Positions 10,560 to 20,170 of a DNA stretch of 64,000 nt are shown here, in pieces (positions within the stretch are counted from its first letter, which is position 1; every line of letters begins with the position of its first letter). This stretch comes from Actinophytocola gossypii (lineage in GTDB: Bacteria; Actinomycetota; Actinomycetes; Mycobacteriales; Pseudonocardiaceae): NCBI RefSeq assembly GCF_025165815.1, contig NZ_JAFFZE010000016.1, forward strand, positions 1-64,000, written 5' to 3'. A model generated the notes under the pieces. The model was not told the origin of the DNA. It did no database searches and worked only from the letters and a program-made list of their open reading frames with translations. The position numbers were made by a program, and so were the translations under genes.

Positions 10560-11717
10560 TCAGCCCAGGGCCTGGAGCAGGTCGCCGACGAGGTCGGTGC
10601 CGTCCTCGATGCCCACCGACAGGCGGACGACGTCGGCCGGCACCTGCAGCGGCGAGCCGGTGGTGCTGGCGTGGGTCATCCGGCCGGGGTGCTCGATGAG
10701 CGACTCGACGCCGCCGAGCGACTCGCCGAGGATGAACAGCTTCGTGTTGGCGGCGACCGCGAGCGCGGCCTCCTCACCGCCCTCGACCGCGAACGAGACC
10801 ATCCCGCCGAACCGGCGCATCTGCTTGGCGGCGACCTCGTGGCCGGGGTGGCCGGGCAGGCCCGGGTAGTACACCTTGCGCACCTTCGGGTGGCCGACCA
10901 GCGCCTCGACCACGCGCTCGGCGTTGTCGCTGTGCCGCTCCATGCGCAGGCCGAGGGTCTTCGCGCCGCGCAGGGTCAGCCAGGCGTCGAACGGGCCGGG
11001 CACCGCGCCGACCGAGTTGCGCAGGAAGCCGAACTGCTCGTGCAGCTCGTCGTCGGAGGTGATCAGCGCGCCGCCGACGACGTCGGAGTGGCCGCCGAGG
11101 TACTTGGTGGTGGAGTGCAGCACGACGTCGGCGCCGAGGCCGAGCGGCGACTGCAGGTAGGGCGTGGCGAACGTGTTGTCGACGACCAGGCGGGCGCCGG
11201 CGACCGCGGCGACCTGGGCCAGCGCGGCGATGTCGGCGATGCCGAGCAGCGGGTTGGTCGGCGTCTCGCACCAGATGACCCTGGTGTTCGGCCGGACCGC
11301 GGCCCGCGCGGCGTCGACGTCGGCGAGGTCGACGGTGGTGTACTCGACGCCCCAGAGCGACAGGACCTTGTCGAGCAGGCGGAACGTGCCGCCGTAGGCG
11401 TCGCCGCCGAGGACGATGTGGTCGCCCGGCCGGGTCATGGCCCGCAGCGCGACGTCCGCGGCGGCCATCCCGGAGGCGAACGCGAGCGCGTGCCGGCCGC
11501 CCTCGAGGGAGGCGAGCGCCTCCTCCAGCGCGGACCGGGTGGGGTTGGCGGTGCGCGAGTACTCGTACCCGCCCTCGCGCAGCCCGCCGACCCCGTCCTG
11601 GGCGAACGTGGAGGTGGCGTAGATCGGCACGATGACCGAACCGGTCCGCGGATCAGGCCGCTGACCAGCGTGGATGGCCCTGGTCTCGAATCCCCATCGA
11701 CTCGTGTCGTCTGCCAT
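10560..11717 (-). CDS. metB: Cystathionine gamma-synthase/lyase (MetB)
   Basis: This is a PLP enzyme of the Cys/Met metabolism family that makes cystathionine from an activated homoserine and cysteine, or cleaves cystathionine. The 385-residue protein has the PLP lysine K205 in LHSTTKYLGGHSD, the RTANPTRSALEEALASLEGG motif and VVDNTFATPYLQSPL. Synthase versus lyase cannot be separated by sequence in this family. ATG 11717 is preferred over an upstream extension. Together with cbs (13.9-15.3 kb) it forms the transsulfuration pair, as Rv1079 and Rv1077 do. Confidence 0.93.
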   Translation of the reverse strand: MADDTSRWGFETRAIHAGQRPDPRTGSVIVPIYATSTFAQDGVGGLREGGYEYSRTANPTRSALEEALASLEGGRHALAFASGMAAADVALRAMTRPGDHIVLGGDAYGGTFRLLDKVLSLWGVEYTTVDLADVDAARAAVRPNTRVIWCETPTNPLLGIADIAALAQVAAVAGARLVVDNTFATPYLQSPLGLGADVVLHSTTKYLGGHSDVVGGALITSDDELHEQFGFLRNSVGAVPGPFDAWLTLRGAKTLGLRMERHSDNAERVVEALVGHPKVRKVYYPGLPGHPGHEVAAKQMRRFGGMVSFAVEGGEEAALAVAANTKLFILGESLGGVESLIEHPGRMTHASTTGSPLQVPADVVRLSVGIEDGTDLVGDLLQALG

Positions 11718-11810
11718 GCGCCCAGGGTACGTGCACCGGCTCAAGCGTTCAGCATGTGGGAAGCAGCGCCGGCGCCCTCCGGTGCCACCTTGTGCTACCG
11801 CGTGGCGCGC

Positions 11811-11823
11811 TGTCATCATGACA
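11811..11823. promoter_or_regulatory. Palindromic operator candidate at the toxin-antitoxin start
   Basis: TGTCATCATGACA is a perfect 13-base palindrome around a central C. It overlaps the first possible ATG (11818) of the antitoxin and lies four bases before ATG 11827, the typical place for an autoregulatory antitoxin site. Confidence 0.5.
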
Positions 11824-11826
11824 AGC

Positions 11827-12096
11827 ATGGCGGTCGAGGATCGGGAGATCACTCAACGGGACCTGCGCAGCAGATCGGCCGAGATCATGGACGCCGTCGA
11901 ACACGGCGGTGAGTTCACCGTGACCCGCAACGGTCACCCGATCGGGCGGCTGGTGCCCATGCCCGCACGCCGCACCGTCACCCGGGAGCAGTTCGCCGCC
12001 TCGTCCGCCAACGCCCCGCTCGTCGATGCCGAACGATTCCGTGCCGACCTCGACGAGGCGGCCGACAACGCCTTCCGCGACCCGTATGAACAGTGA
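11827..12096 (+). CDS. Type II antitoxin, Phd/YefM-like
   Basis: The 89-residue protein has an N-terminal Phd/YefM-type DNA-binding half (ITQRDLRSRSAEIMDAVEHGGEFTVTRNGHPIGRLVPM, residues 7-44) and a C-terminal acidic, probably disordered toxin-neutralising tail (ERFRADLDEAADNAFRDPYEQ). ATG 11827 is taken; ATG 11818 would add MTS. It is followed by an overlapping PIN-domain toxin gene (11-base overlap), so both are made together. It likely represses its own promoter through the palindrome at 11811-11823. Such modules are accessory; this one interrupts the metB-to-cbs block. Confidence 0.88.
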   Translation: MAVEDREITQRDLRSRSAEIMDAVEHGGEFTVTRNGHPIGRLVPMPARRTVTREQFAASSANAPLVDAERFRADLDEAADNAFRDPYEQ

Positions 12097-12520
12097 CCGT
12101 GCGGGCCTCGTCGACACGAACATCCTGATCCTGCGGGCGAGCCTGGACCACACCCGGCTGCCGGACGTGGTGTCGATCAGTGCGGTGTCGCTCGCCGAGC
12201 TGTCCGCGGGCCCGCACCACACGGACGACCCAATGGAGCGGGCCCGTCGGCTCGAGGTGCTGCAACGCGTGGAGTCCGAGTTCGACGCGCTGCCGTTCGA
12301 CGCCAATGCCGCGCGCGCGTTCGGGGTGGTGTCGGCGGCGGTGCTCACCGCCGGGCGGACGACACGTCGGAGACTGGCGGACCTGATGATCGCCAGTGTC
12401 GCGATGGGCAACCGACTGCCGCTGTACACGACCAACCCACGGGACTTCCTGGGACTCGAGGGCTTGTTGGCGATTCGCCCGGTTCCCGTGGTCACCGGCC
12501 CGCTGAGCACGGCCCGCTGA
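12086..12520 (+). CDS. vapC: PIN-domain ribonuclease toxin, VapC-like
   Basis: The 144-residue PIN-domain protein has a complete acidic Mg2+ site: D10 in LVDTNILI, E38 in SLAELS, D99 in LADLMIASVA and the TTNPRDF segment (N117, D120). VapC toxins are endoribonucleases that stop translation by cutting tRNA or rRNA; the target here is unknown. ATG 12086 lies inside the antitoxin gene, so synthesis is coupled. All catalytic positions are present, so the toxin is likely active when not bound by its antitoxin. Confidence 0.9.
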   Translation: MNSDRAGLVDTNILILRASLDHTRLPDVVSISAVSLAELSAGPHHTDDPMERARRLEVLQRVESEFDALPFDANAARAFGVVSAAVLTAGRTTRRRLADLMIASVAMGNRLPLYTTNPRDFLGLEGLLAIRPVPVVTGPLSTAR

Positions 12521-12525
12521 ACGAG

Positions 12526-12560
12526 CGAGACGCCGGCGGGCTGGGCCCACCGGCGTCTCG
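12526..12560. terminator. Hairpin between vapC and the proline-rich gene
   Basis: CGAGACGCCGG at 12526-12536 pairs perfectly with CCGGCGTCTCG at 12550-12560 across 13 bases, six bases after the toxin stop and before the end of the convergent gene. Confidence 0.7.
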
Positions 12561-12577
12561 GGGTCGTGTTGTTCAGC

Positions 12578-13843
12578 TCACCACTGGGGTGGCGGGCCGC
12601 CCTGCTGCGGGGGCTGGCCATAGCCCTGCTGGGGCGGCTGGCCGTACTGGCCCGGCTGCTGGCCGAAGCCCTGCTGGGGCTGACCGAAACCACCGGCCGG
12701 AGGGCCGCCGAAGCCACCCGGACCGCCCGGGCCACCGGGACCGCCGAGGGCGGACTCGGCGCCGAGGAACTTCTTGGTCTGCGGGATGAACGCGAGCGCA
12801 CCGATCGCGCCGACCAGGATGCCGCCGATGAGCGACCACATCGGGGTGGTGAACGGGCTGTCGACGGGCAGGTCGCCGATGCTGATGAGGGAGCCGATGC
12901 CGGCGATCAGCATCAGGCCACCGCCGCCAGCGGCCACCATGCCGGCGAGCTTGTGCTTCAGGAAGATCAGCACACCGGCGCCGATGGCACCGAGCGAGCC
13001 GACGATCGCCATGATCGTCCACAGGTAGAGCATCCCGGGCGACGGGACGCCGGCGGCGTCGAGCTGCGCTTCCGGAATGGAGTCGTAGAGGTCGGAGTAC
13101 TCACCGAGGTCACCGAGGTCGGTGAGCGCGAAGATGGCCACGAGCAGGCCGAGGAGCCCGGCCACGCCGGCGAGGCCCCAGGCGATCATCTGGGTGTTCT
13201 GGCCGGGACCGCCGAACGACGGGCCGGCACCGAGACCCTGCTGCTGGGCGAACCCACCCGGCGGCTGCTGGCCGTAGGGGGCCGGCGGCTGCTGGCCGTA
13301 CGGCACGGGCTGCTGCTGGTTCGGGAACCCGGGGGGCTGGCCGTAGCCGGGCTGCTGCTGACCGAAGCCCTGCGGCTGCTGGCCGTACCCTGGCTGCTGG
13401 CCGAAGCCACCCGGCTGCTGGCCGGGGAAACCGCCGGCGGGCGAGCTGGCGTCGGCGCCGGGCGGCGGGTTGTACGGCGGTTGCTGGGGCGGCATCGAAC
13501 CGGGTGGCACCATCTGGGTGGCTCCTGCGTCCTGGCCCGGCTGGCCGGGCTGCTGCTGACCGAACGACCCCGGCGGCACGACCTGGGTCGCGCCGGCGTC
13601 ACCCGCGGCCGGCGGCTGCTGGCCGGGCTGGATCGCCTGGGTGCGTTCCACGCCGTCGGCGCCGGTCTGGGTGTTCGGGGACGGAGTCTGGCCCGGCTGG
13701 ACGACCTGCGTCGGACCGGGGCTGGCGAGCGCGGGGTTCTGCTGACCCGGCTCCGCCGGTTGCCCGGGCTGCTGCTCGCCTTCCCCCTGCTGCGGTGGCG
13801 GGCCACCCTGCCATGGCTGGTTCGGCGGCTGCGGAGAGCTCAT
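12578..13843 (-). CDS. Proline/glutamine-rich membrane protein (Pra/Rv1078-like)
   Basis: The 421-residue protein has an N-terminal low-complexity half (about 1-220) built from PGQ, GYGQQP and GFGQQQP repeats. A membrane part with about four helices follows (about 223-365, with MIAWGLAGVAGLLGLLVAIFAL and WSLIGGILVGAIGALAFIP), then a second GGPGG/QQGFGQQPGQYGQ tail. Position between metB and cbs equals the mycobacterial proline-rich antigen Pra. ATG 13843 is chosen; an in-frame ATG at 13861 is possible. Role unknown; the repeats suggest surface or protein-protein contacts. Confidence 0.85.
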   Translation of the reverse strand: MSSPQPPNQPWQGGPPPQQGEGEQQPGQPAEPGQQNPALASPGPTQVVQPGQTPSPNTQTGADGVERTQAIQPGQQPPAAGDAGATQVVPPGSFGQQQPGQPGQDAGATQMVPPGSMPPQQPPYNPPPGADASSPAGGFPGQQPGGFGQQPGYGQQPQGFGQQQPGYGQPPGFPNQQQPVPYGQQPPAPYGQQPPGGFAQQQGLGAGPSFGGPGQNTQMIAWGLAGVAGLLGLLVAIFALTDLGDLGEYSDLYDSIPEAQLDAAGVPSPGMLYLWTIMAIVGSLGAIGAGVLIFLKHKLAGMVAAGGGGLMLIAGIGSLISIGDLPVDSPFTTPMWSLIGGILVGAIGALAFIPQTKKFLGAESALGGPGGPGGPGGFGGPPAGGFGQPQQGFGQQPGQYGQPPQQGYGQPPQQGGPPPQW

Positions 13844-13947
13844 CGGGTTCCAACCCCTCATTCGGATCTCTGTCAAGGTGCGTTCGGGGCAACGCTAGCC
13901 CATTGGTGTTACGCCTGCCGCCAACGGTCCGCAACCATCACCGGGGG

Positions 13948-15324
<1,377 letters not shown>

Positions 15325-15441
15325 CTGCACTCCTCGCGTCCGTGACGTGCCCCCCGGCACGCGGCGAGCGTAGCCGTGCGTCGCTACCACGGCACGACCA
15401 GTTCCGCTCAGCGTGTTCGAGTCGACTTCCAACGAGACACT

Positions 15442-15457
15442 AGTGATGTGGGTCACG
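15442..15457. promoter_or_regulatory. CRP-type palindrome core between cbs and the SGNH hydrolase gene
   Basis: AGTGATGTGGGTCACG contains GTGA-N6-TCAC, the core of CRP/FNR-family sites (full consensus TGTGA-N6-TCACA). It lies in the 212-base divergent region, about 118 bases from cbs and 80 from the hydrolase gene. The outer bases do not match, so this is tentative. Confidence 0.3.
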
Positions 15458-15536
15458 CTTCAGAACAGCGGCGTTACGGCTGACCGCCGTAGCAGGAACG
15501 CGATCCGGTGGTTCACTGGAGACGGGAGGAACGGCG

Positions 15537-16361
15537 ATGGCATGGGTACGGGTACTCAAGGCCCTGATGCTCGGCGCCGGCTCGGTCGGTGGACTGTCCG
15601 GTGCGGCGTACGGCCTGCTCAACGGGCAGTCCAAGCGTGCGCGGACGATCATCGGCAAGACCGTCGCGCTGCCGCTCAACGCCGACGGCGTGTACCTGCC
15701 GGACGGCTCCGGCCCGGTCGCCGACGAGCCGGCCGATCCGCTGTCGTTCGCCGTCCTGGGTGACTCGCTCGCGGCGGGTCTCGGCGCCGAGACCGTCGGC
15801 CGGCTGCCCGGCGTCATCCTGGCGAAGGGCCTCGCCGAGGAGTCCGGCCGCCCGGTGCGGCTGGCGACCCACGCCGTCGGCGGCTCACGCACCTCGGACC
15901 TGGAGGTCCAGGTCGACGTCGCGCTGATCCAGCCGCCGGACCTGGTGCTGGTGATCGTCGGCGGCAACGACGTGACGTCCAGGATGCGGGTCGGCACGTC
16001 CGCCGAGGTGCTGGCCGACCAGGTGGCGCGGCTGCGGCGAGCCGGGACGACGGTCGTGGTGGGCACGTGCCCCGACCTGGACATCGTGCAGCCGATCCCG
16101 CAGCCGCTGCGCACGATCGCGTCGCGGTGGGGGCTCGCGCTGGCCAGGGCGCAGCGGCGGCGGCTGGAGCAGCAGGGGGTGCGGACGGTGTCGCTGGCGG
16201 CGCTGGTGTCGCCGGAGTTCCGCCAGCGCCCGGACGAGCTGTTCAGCGACGACCGGTTCCACCCGAACGGGGCCGGGTACGAGCTGGCGGCGAGCGTGAT
16301 GTTGGCGCCGTTGTGTGATGCTGCCGGCTTGCTGGGGGGCAGGGAGCTTACTGGCGCGTAA
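15537..16361 (+). CDS. SGNH/GDSL-family hydrolase (Rv1075c-like)
   Basis: The 274-residue protein has an N-terminal hydrophobic anchor (about 6-28) and an SGNH esterase domain: block I FAVLGDSLAAG (nucleophile S77), block III GGND and block V DDRFHPNGAGY with the Asp-His pair. It is probably an exported or membrane-anchored lipid/ester hydrolase. ATG 15537 is preceded by GGGAGGA. It is divergent from cbs and upstream of the thiolase, as Rv1075c and Rv1074c are. Confidence 0.9.
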   Translation: MAWVRVLKALMLGAGSVGGLSGAAYGLLNGQSKRARTIIGKTVALPLNADGVYLPDGSGPVADEPADPLSFAVLGDSLAAGLGAETVGRLPGVILAKGLAEESGRPVRLATHAVGGSRTSDLEVQVDVALIQPPDLVLVIVGGNDVTSRMRVGTSAEVLADQVARLRRAGTTVVVGTCPDLDIVQPIPQPLRTIASRWGLALARAQRRRLEQQGVRTVSLAALVSPEFRQRPDELFSDDRFHPNGAGYELAASVMLAPLCDAAGLLGGRELTGA

Positions 16362-16396
16362 CCTCCCTGTCAGGCACCGAACAAGGGAGTTGCGCC

Positions 16397-17617
16397 ATGC
16401 CAGATGCGGTCATCGTCTCCGCGGCCCGGTCCCCCATCGGCCGCGCGGGCAAGGGTTCGCTCGTCGACATCCGCCCGGACGACCTCGCCACGCAGATCGT
16501 GCGGGCGGCGTTGGACAAGGTGCCCGCGCTGGACCCGACCGAGATCGACGATCTGATGCTCGGCTGTGGCCTGCCCGGCGGTGAGCAGGGCTTCAACATG
16601 GGCCGGGCGGTGGCCGTCGAGCTGGGCTACGACCACCTGCCCGGCTGCACGGTGACGCGGTACTGCGCGTCGAGCCTGCAGACCACCCGGATGGCGTTCC
16701 ACGCGATCCGGGCGGGCGAGGGTTCGGTGTTCGTGTCGGCCGGGGTGGAGACGGTGTCCCGGTACGAGCGCGGCAGCTCGGACAGCTGGCCGGACACGCG
16801 GAATCCCCTGTTCGCCGACGCGGAGGCGCGTACGGCGGCCGCCGCGGCCGAGGGCGCGAGCGAGTGGCACGACCCGCGCGAGGACGGGTCGGTGCCGGAC
16901 GTGTACATCGCGATGGGGCAGACCGCGGAGAACCTGGCGCTGGCGAAGGGCGTCACGCGGGAGGACATGGACCGGTTCGGCGTGCGGTCGCAGAACCTGG
17001 CCGAGGAGGCGATCAAGCAGGGGTTCTGGGCGCGCGAGATCACGCCGGTGACGCTGCCGGACGGACGCGTGGTGGACACCGACGACGGTCCGCGGCCGGG
17101 GGTGACGTACGAGAAGACGTCGACGCTGCAGCCGGTGTTCCGCCCGGACGGTCGGGTGACGGCCGGGAACTGCTGCCCGCTGAACGACGGTGCGGCGGCG
17201 TTGGTGATCATGAGTTCGGACAAGGCCGCTGCGCTGGGTTTGACCCCGTTGGCGCGGATCGTGTCGACCGGGGTGTCGGGGCTGTCGCCGGAGATCATGG
17301 GTCTGGGGCCGGTGGAGGCCTCCCGGCGGGCGTTGGCTCTGGCGGGGATGACCATCGACGACATCGACCTGGTGGAGATCAACGAGGCGTTCGCGGCACA
17401 GGTCATCCCGTCGTACCGGGACCTGGGCATCGACGAGGACAAACTGAACGTCAACGGCGGCGCGATCGCGGTCGGCCACCCGTTCGGCATGACCGGCGCC
17501 CGAATCGCCACCACCCTGATCAACTCCCTGCAGTGGCACGACAAGCAGTTCGGCCTGGAGACGATGTGCGTCGGCGGCGGCCAGGGCATGGCCATGGTCC
17601 TGGAGCGCCTGAGCTGA
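16397..17617 (+). CDS. Acetyl-CoA C-acyltransferase (thiolase, FadA3-like)
   Basis: The enzyme exchanges acyl and acetyl units between CoA thioesters: beta-oxidation or acetoacetyl-CoA metabolism. The 406-residue protein has C90 (RYCASSLQ) as acyl acceptor, NEAFAAQ, GGAIAVGHPFGMTGAR with the active-site histidine, and the C-terminal CVGGGQGMAMVLE with the second cysteine. Length and motifs are complete. GGGAG precedes ATG 16397. It is likely co-transcribed with the SGNH hydrolase gene 35 bases upstream. By position it corresponds to mycobacterial fadA3. Confidence 0.92.
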   Translation: MPDAVIVSAARSPIGRAGKGSLVDIRPDDLATQIVRAALDKVPALDPTEIDDLMLGCGLPGGEQGFNMGRAVAVELGYDHLPGCTVTRYCASSLQTTRMAFHAIRAGEGSVFVSAGVETVSRYERGSSDSWPDTRNPLFADAEARTAAAAAEGASEWHDPREDGSVPDVYIAMGQTAENLALAKGVTREDMDRFGVRSQNLAEEAIKQGFWAREITPVTLPDGRVVDTDDGPRPGVTYEKTSTLQPVFRPDGRVTAGNCCPLNDGAAALVIMSSDKAAALGLTPLARIVSTGVSGLSPEIMGLGPVEASRRALALAGMTIDDIDLVEINEAFAAQVIPSYRDLGIDEDKLNVNGGAIAVGHPFGMTGARIATTLINSLQWHDKQFGLETMCVGGGQGMAMVLERLS

Positions 17618-17627
17618 CCGGGCGCTA

Positions 17628-18008
17628 GTGGAATCGGTCGAGCCGGGCTACCCGTGCCCGTGCTGTGGTTACACCACGTTCGGCGAACCGCCGGGAAGTT
17701 ACGAGATCTGCCAGGTGTGTTTCTGGGAGGACGACGCGGTCCAGCTTCGTTGGCCCGACTGGAGCGGTGGCGCCAACAAGCCGTCGCTGATCGACGCGCA
17801 GCGGGCCTACGCCGAGCATGGCGCGACGGAGTTCCGGTTCACCGGTCTCGTACGCCGAGGCACCGCGCCCGAACCGATCGATGCCGGCTGGCGCCTCATT
17901 GACCTCGCCGTCGACGACTTCGAGCCGCGAGGTTCCCAGGCGGCGTCCTGGCCCGATGACCGTACGACTCTGTACTGGTGGCGACCGACCTACTGGCGTC
18001 GTAGCTGA
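17628..18008 (+). CDS. CPCC-family cysteine-rich protein
   Basis: The 126-residue protein starts with YPCPCCGYTTFGEPPGSYEICQVCFWEDD, a CPCC plus CxxC zinc-ribbon-like arrangement that defines the CPCC family. A WSGGANKPSLIDAQRAYAEHGATE segment follows, which is also typical. The function of the family is not known to me; such proteins are often found among accessory or polymorphic-toxin-related genes. The GTG start is ten bases after the thiolase stop. Confidence 0.8.
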   Translation: MESVEPGYPCPCCGYTTFGEPPGSYEICQVCFWEDDAVQLRWPDWSGGANKPSLIDAQRAYAEHGATEFRFTGLVRRGTAPEPIDAGWRLIDLAVDDFEPRGSQAASWPDDRTTLYWWRPTYWRRS

Positions 18009-18025
18009 GGATGCGCCGCCAGAGG

Positions 18026-18053
18026 TTGTCCACAGCCGCCCCGGTTGTCCACA
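18026..18053 (+). promoter_or_regulatory. Two consensus DnaA boxes in direct repeat
   Basis: TTGTCCACA occurs at 18026-18034 and again at 18045-18053, on the same strand and 19 bases apart (about two helical turns). Both match the high-GC actinobacterial DnaA box exactly. They lie in a 160-base gap between the CPCC gene and the convergent menJ. No replication gene is near, so this is not the origin. Confidence 0.6.
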
Positions 18054-18168
18054 TGTCGATCTTGTCCCGCCCGCTGAGCCTCACTCCGAACTAGACTGGC
18101 GCTGAGGGGTGCCCCCGGAGAGGGCGGGGGATGCCCTTCACGTGTAGGCGCGCGCGAATTTCAGCAGG

Positions 18169-19461
18169 TCAGACGCTGGGGGCCATGCGGGTGGCGGCGG
18201 TGATCATGCGGTCGAAGGCGTCGCCGTCCTTGGGGTCGTAGAGGCCGGCCAGGAGCTTGAGGACGAGCTTCATCAGGGTGGTGCGGGGTAGGCCGTACTT
18301 GGTGGCTGTGCGCATGACCAGGGGGTTGCCGATCAGGCGGCTGAAGATGTTGCCCAGGCGGTAGTAGCTGCCCAGGGCCTGCTTCATCGCGATCGGGTAG
18401 CCGGCCAGGGCTCGTTCGCGGGACGGGCCTTCGGGGCGGGCGAGCGCCTGGACCACGCACTCCGCCGCCAGCTTCGCCGACTCCATGGCGTAGCCGATGC
18501 CTTCGCCGTTGAAGGGGTTGACCATGCCGCCCGCGTCGCCGACGAGAAGGAGGCCTCGGCTGTAGTGGGGGACGCGGTTGAAGCCCATGGGCAGCGCCGC
18601 GCCGCCGATCTTGCCTTCGGCGTTGTGTTCGCGGAAGCCCCATTCGTCGGGGGTCCCGTCCAGCCACGAGCGCATCAGGGCTCGGTAGTCGGTTTTGCCG
18701 AACGCCTTCGACGTGGAGAGGATGCCCAGGCCGACGTTCACCGTGCCGTCGCCCATGCCGAAGATCCAGCCGTACCCGGGCAGCAGCCTGGGCTCGTCGC
18801 CGGAGCGGTCCCACAGTTCCAGGTGCGACTCCAGGTAGTCGTCCTTCGACCTCGGGGACGCGTAGTACCGGCGTACGGCTACGCCCATGGGGCGGCTTTC
18901 CAACTTCTCCATACCTACCGACAGCGCCAGGCGTGCCGAGACGCCGTCGCAGGCCAGGACGATCGGAGCCCGGTAGGTGACCGGCTCGCGGGACGGGCCG
19001 GCCTTGGCGGTCACGCCTACCACCCGGCCGTCGCGCTCGTCGGTGATCGCGCCGGTGACGTTGGTCTGCTCCAGGAGGCGGGCGCCGGCCCGCTGCGCGG
19101 TCCTGGCCAGCATCTCGTCGAAGTCCTGGCGGGGCCGCACCACGCCGTACGGGGGGAACGTCGCCAGGTCGGGCCAGTCCAACTCCAGGGTCACGCCGCC
19201 GCCGACCACGCGCAGGCCGCGGTTGTGCAGCCAACCCGCCTCCTCGCGGGTGTCCACCCCGAGATCGATCAGCTGCTTCACTCCGCGCGGGGTGAGGCCG
19301 TCGCCGCAGACCTTCTCGCGGGGGAACGTGCTCTTCTCGAGCAGCAGGACGTCCAGTCCGGCGCGGGCGAGGTAGGTGGCGGCGGTGGCCCCGGCCGGAC
19401 CGGCGCCGACGACGATGACCTCGGCGTCCTCCGCTGCCTTGCGTCGGCTTGGTGTTCCCAT
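18169..19461 (-). CDS. menJ: Menaquinone reductase, geranylgeranyl-reductase family (MenJ-like)
   Basis: MenJ saturates an isoprene unit of menaquinone using FAD. The 430-residue protein has the dinucleotide-binding VIVVGAGPAGATAATYLARAG at residues 15-35, the EKSTFPREKVCGDGLTPRG motif of the geranylgeranyl-reductase family, and the LLVGDAGGMVNPFNGEGIGYAMES FAD signature. Menaquinone assignment rather than chlorophyll or archaeal lipid rests on neighbouring menG and the Rv0558-Rv0561c-like order. ATG 19461 has GAGGAG upstream. It is probably repressed by Rex via the site at 19487-19504. The gene points the opposite way to its mycobacterial counterpart relative to menG. Confidence 0.87.
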   Translation of the reverse strand: MGTPSRRKAAEDAEVIVVGAGPAGATAATYLARAGLDVLLLEKSTFPREKVCGDGLTPRGVKQLIDLGVDTREEAGWLHNRGLRVVGGGVTLELDWPDLATFPPYGVVRPRQDFDEMLARTAQRAGARLLEQTNVTGAITDERDGRVVGVTAKAGPSREPVTYRAPIVLACDGVSARLALSVGMEKLESRPMGVAVRRYYASPRSKDDYLESHLELWDRSGDEPRLLPGYGWIFGMGDGTVNVGLGILSTSKAFGKTDYRALMRSWLDGTPDEWGFREHNAEGKIGGAALPMGFNRVPHYSRGLLLVGDAGGMVNPFNGEGIGYAMESAKLAAECVVQALARPEGPSRERALAGYPIAMKQALGSYYRLGNIFSRLIGNPLVMRTATKYGLPRTTLMKLVLKLLAGLYDPKDGDAFDRMITAATRMAPSV

Positions 19462-19486
19462 TCCGGCGGCTCCTCGGGTGGTGGGC

Positions 19487-19504
19487 TTGTGAAAACGTTC
19501 ACGA
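19487..19504. promoter_or_regulatory. Rex operator (ROP-like) overlapping the menJ promoter
   Basis: TTGTGAAAACGTTCACGA matches the Rex site TTGTGAA-N4-TTCACAA at every defined position except one. On the menJ strand a good -10 (TAGAAT, 19507-19512 on the complement) lies three bases before it, so the site would cover the transcription start. A Rex gene is encoded at 58.7 kb. Confidence 0.7.
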
Positions 19505-19600
19505 ACATTCTATCCGCCGTCGGGCAATACCAGTGCGTGACGAAACGGACAGGCCCGATTCGGCGACTCTCAGATGACACCACGCTGCCTGGGGGCCGAC

Positions 19601-20146
19601 ATGGCGACTCCTGAACCGATCCTGCCGAAACCCGGCCCACCCCGGCCGGTCCCCCTGCTCGGACCGACCGCGGCCTCCTCCATCCTGGTCGGCGTCGCCT
19701 CGCTGGCCGCCCTGCTGGACGCATGGGCCACCTGGTACCGGCACGGCGTCGTCGTCGACTACGCCGCGGGCGAGCCGGGTGTCTGGGTGGCCGATCTGAT
19801 GAGCGCGGCCGCCACCAGCCGCACCGCCGGCATCGTCTACCTGCTCGCGCTGGCTTCGGCGGGGGTGGCCCTGCTGGTCTGGGGCTCGCGGCTGCGCGCC
19901 AACGCCCGCCTGCTCGGCCACGACACCCGCCGGCGGTGGCGCACGCTCGCCGTCGCCGGCTGGTTCGGGGTCAGCCTGGTCGGAGTCGGGGCGACGCTCC
20001 TGGTGGACGCCGGCACCGCGGCGGAGCTGTCGACGCTGGGCGTCGTCGACTCGGTGACCGCCGTGGCCCAGCTCGTGGTCGGCGCGCTGGTCATCGTCAT
20101 GATCAGGGTTGAAACGAACCAACGGGGCCGAGCGATGCGAGGGTGA
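19601..20146 (+). CDS. DUF4328-like membrane protein, first of a tandem pair
   Basis: The 181-residue protein has a Pro-rich start and about four membrane helices (residues 21-45, 72-98, 115-135, 150-172). WGSRLRANARLLG recalls the [12 protein letters not shown] motif of the following gene, which makes the two diverged paralogues. Start ATG 19601 follows the divergent menJ promoter region. The pattern fits DUF4328 membrane proteins, which have no assigned function. It lacks the later [12 protein letters not shown] motif of its neighbour. Confidence 0.65.
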   Translation: MATPEPILPKPGPPRPVPLLGPTAASSILVGVASLAALLDAWATWYRHGVVVDYAAGEPGVWVADLMSAAATSRTAGIVYLLALASAGVALLVWGSRLRANARLLGHDTRRRWRTLAVAGWFGVSLVGVGATLLVDAGTAAELSTLGVVDSVTAVAQLVVGALVIVMIRVETNQRGRAMRG

Positions 20147-20170
20147 CGTATCACCGAACCTGGGGGTCCC

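Noticed and set aside
18108-18136. Terminator-like GC-rich hairpin (GGGTGCCCCC / GGGGGATGCCC) after the DnaA boxes
   Set aside because: The arms pair only in part, with an internal mismatch; too weak to list as a terminator.
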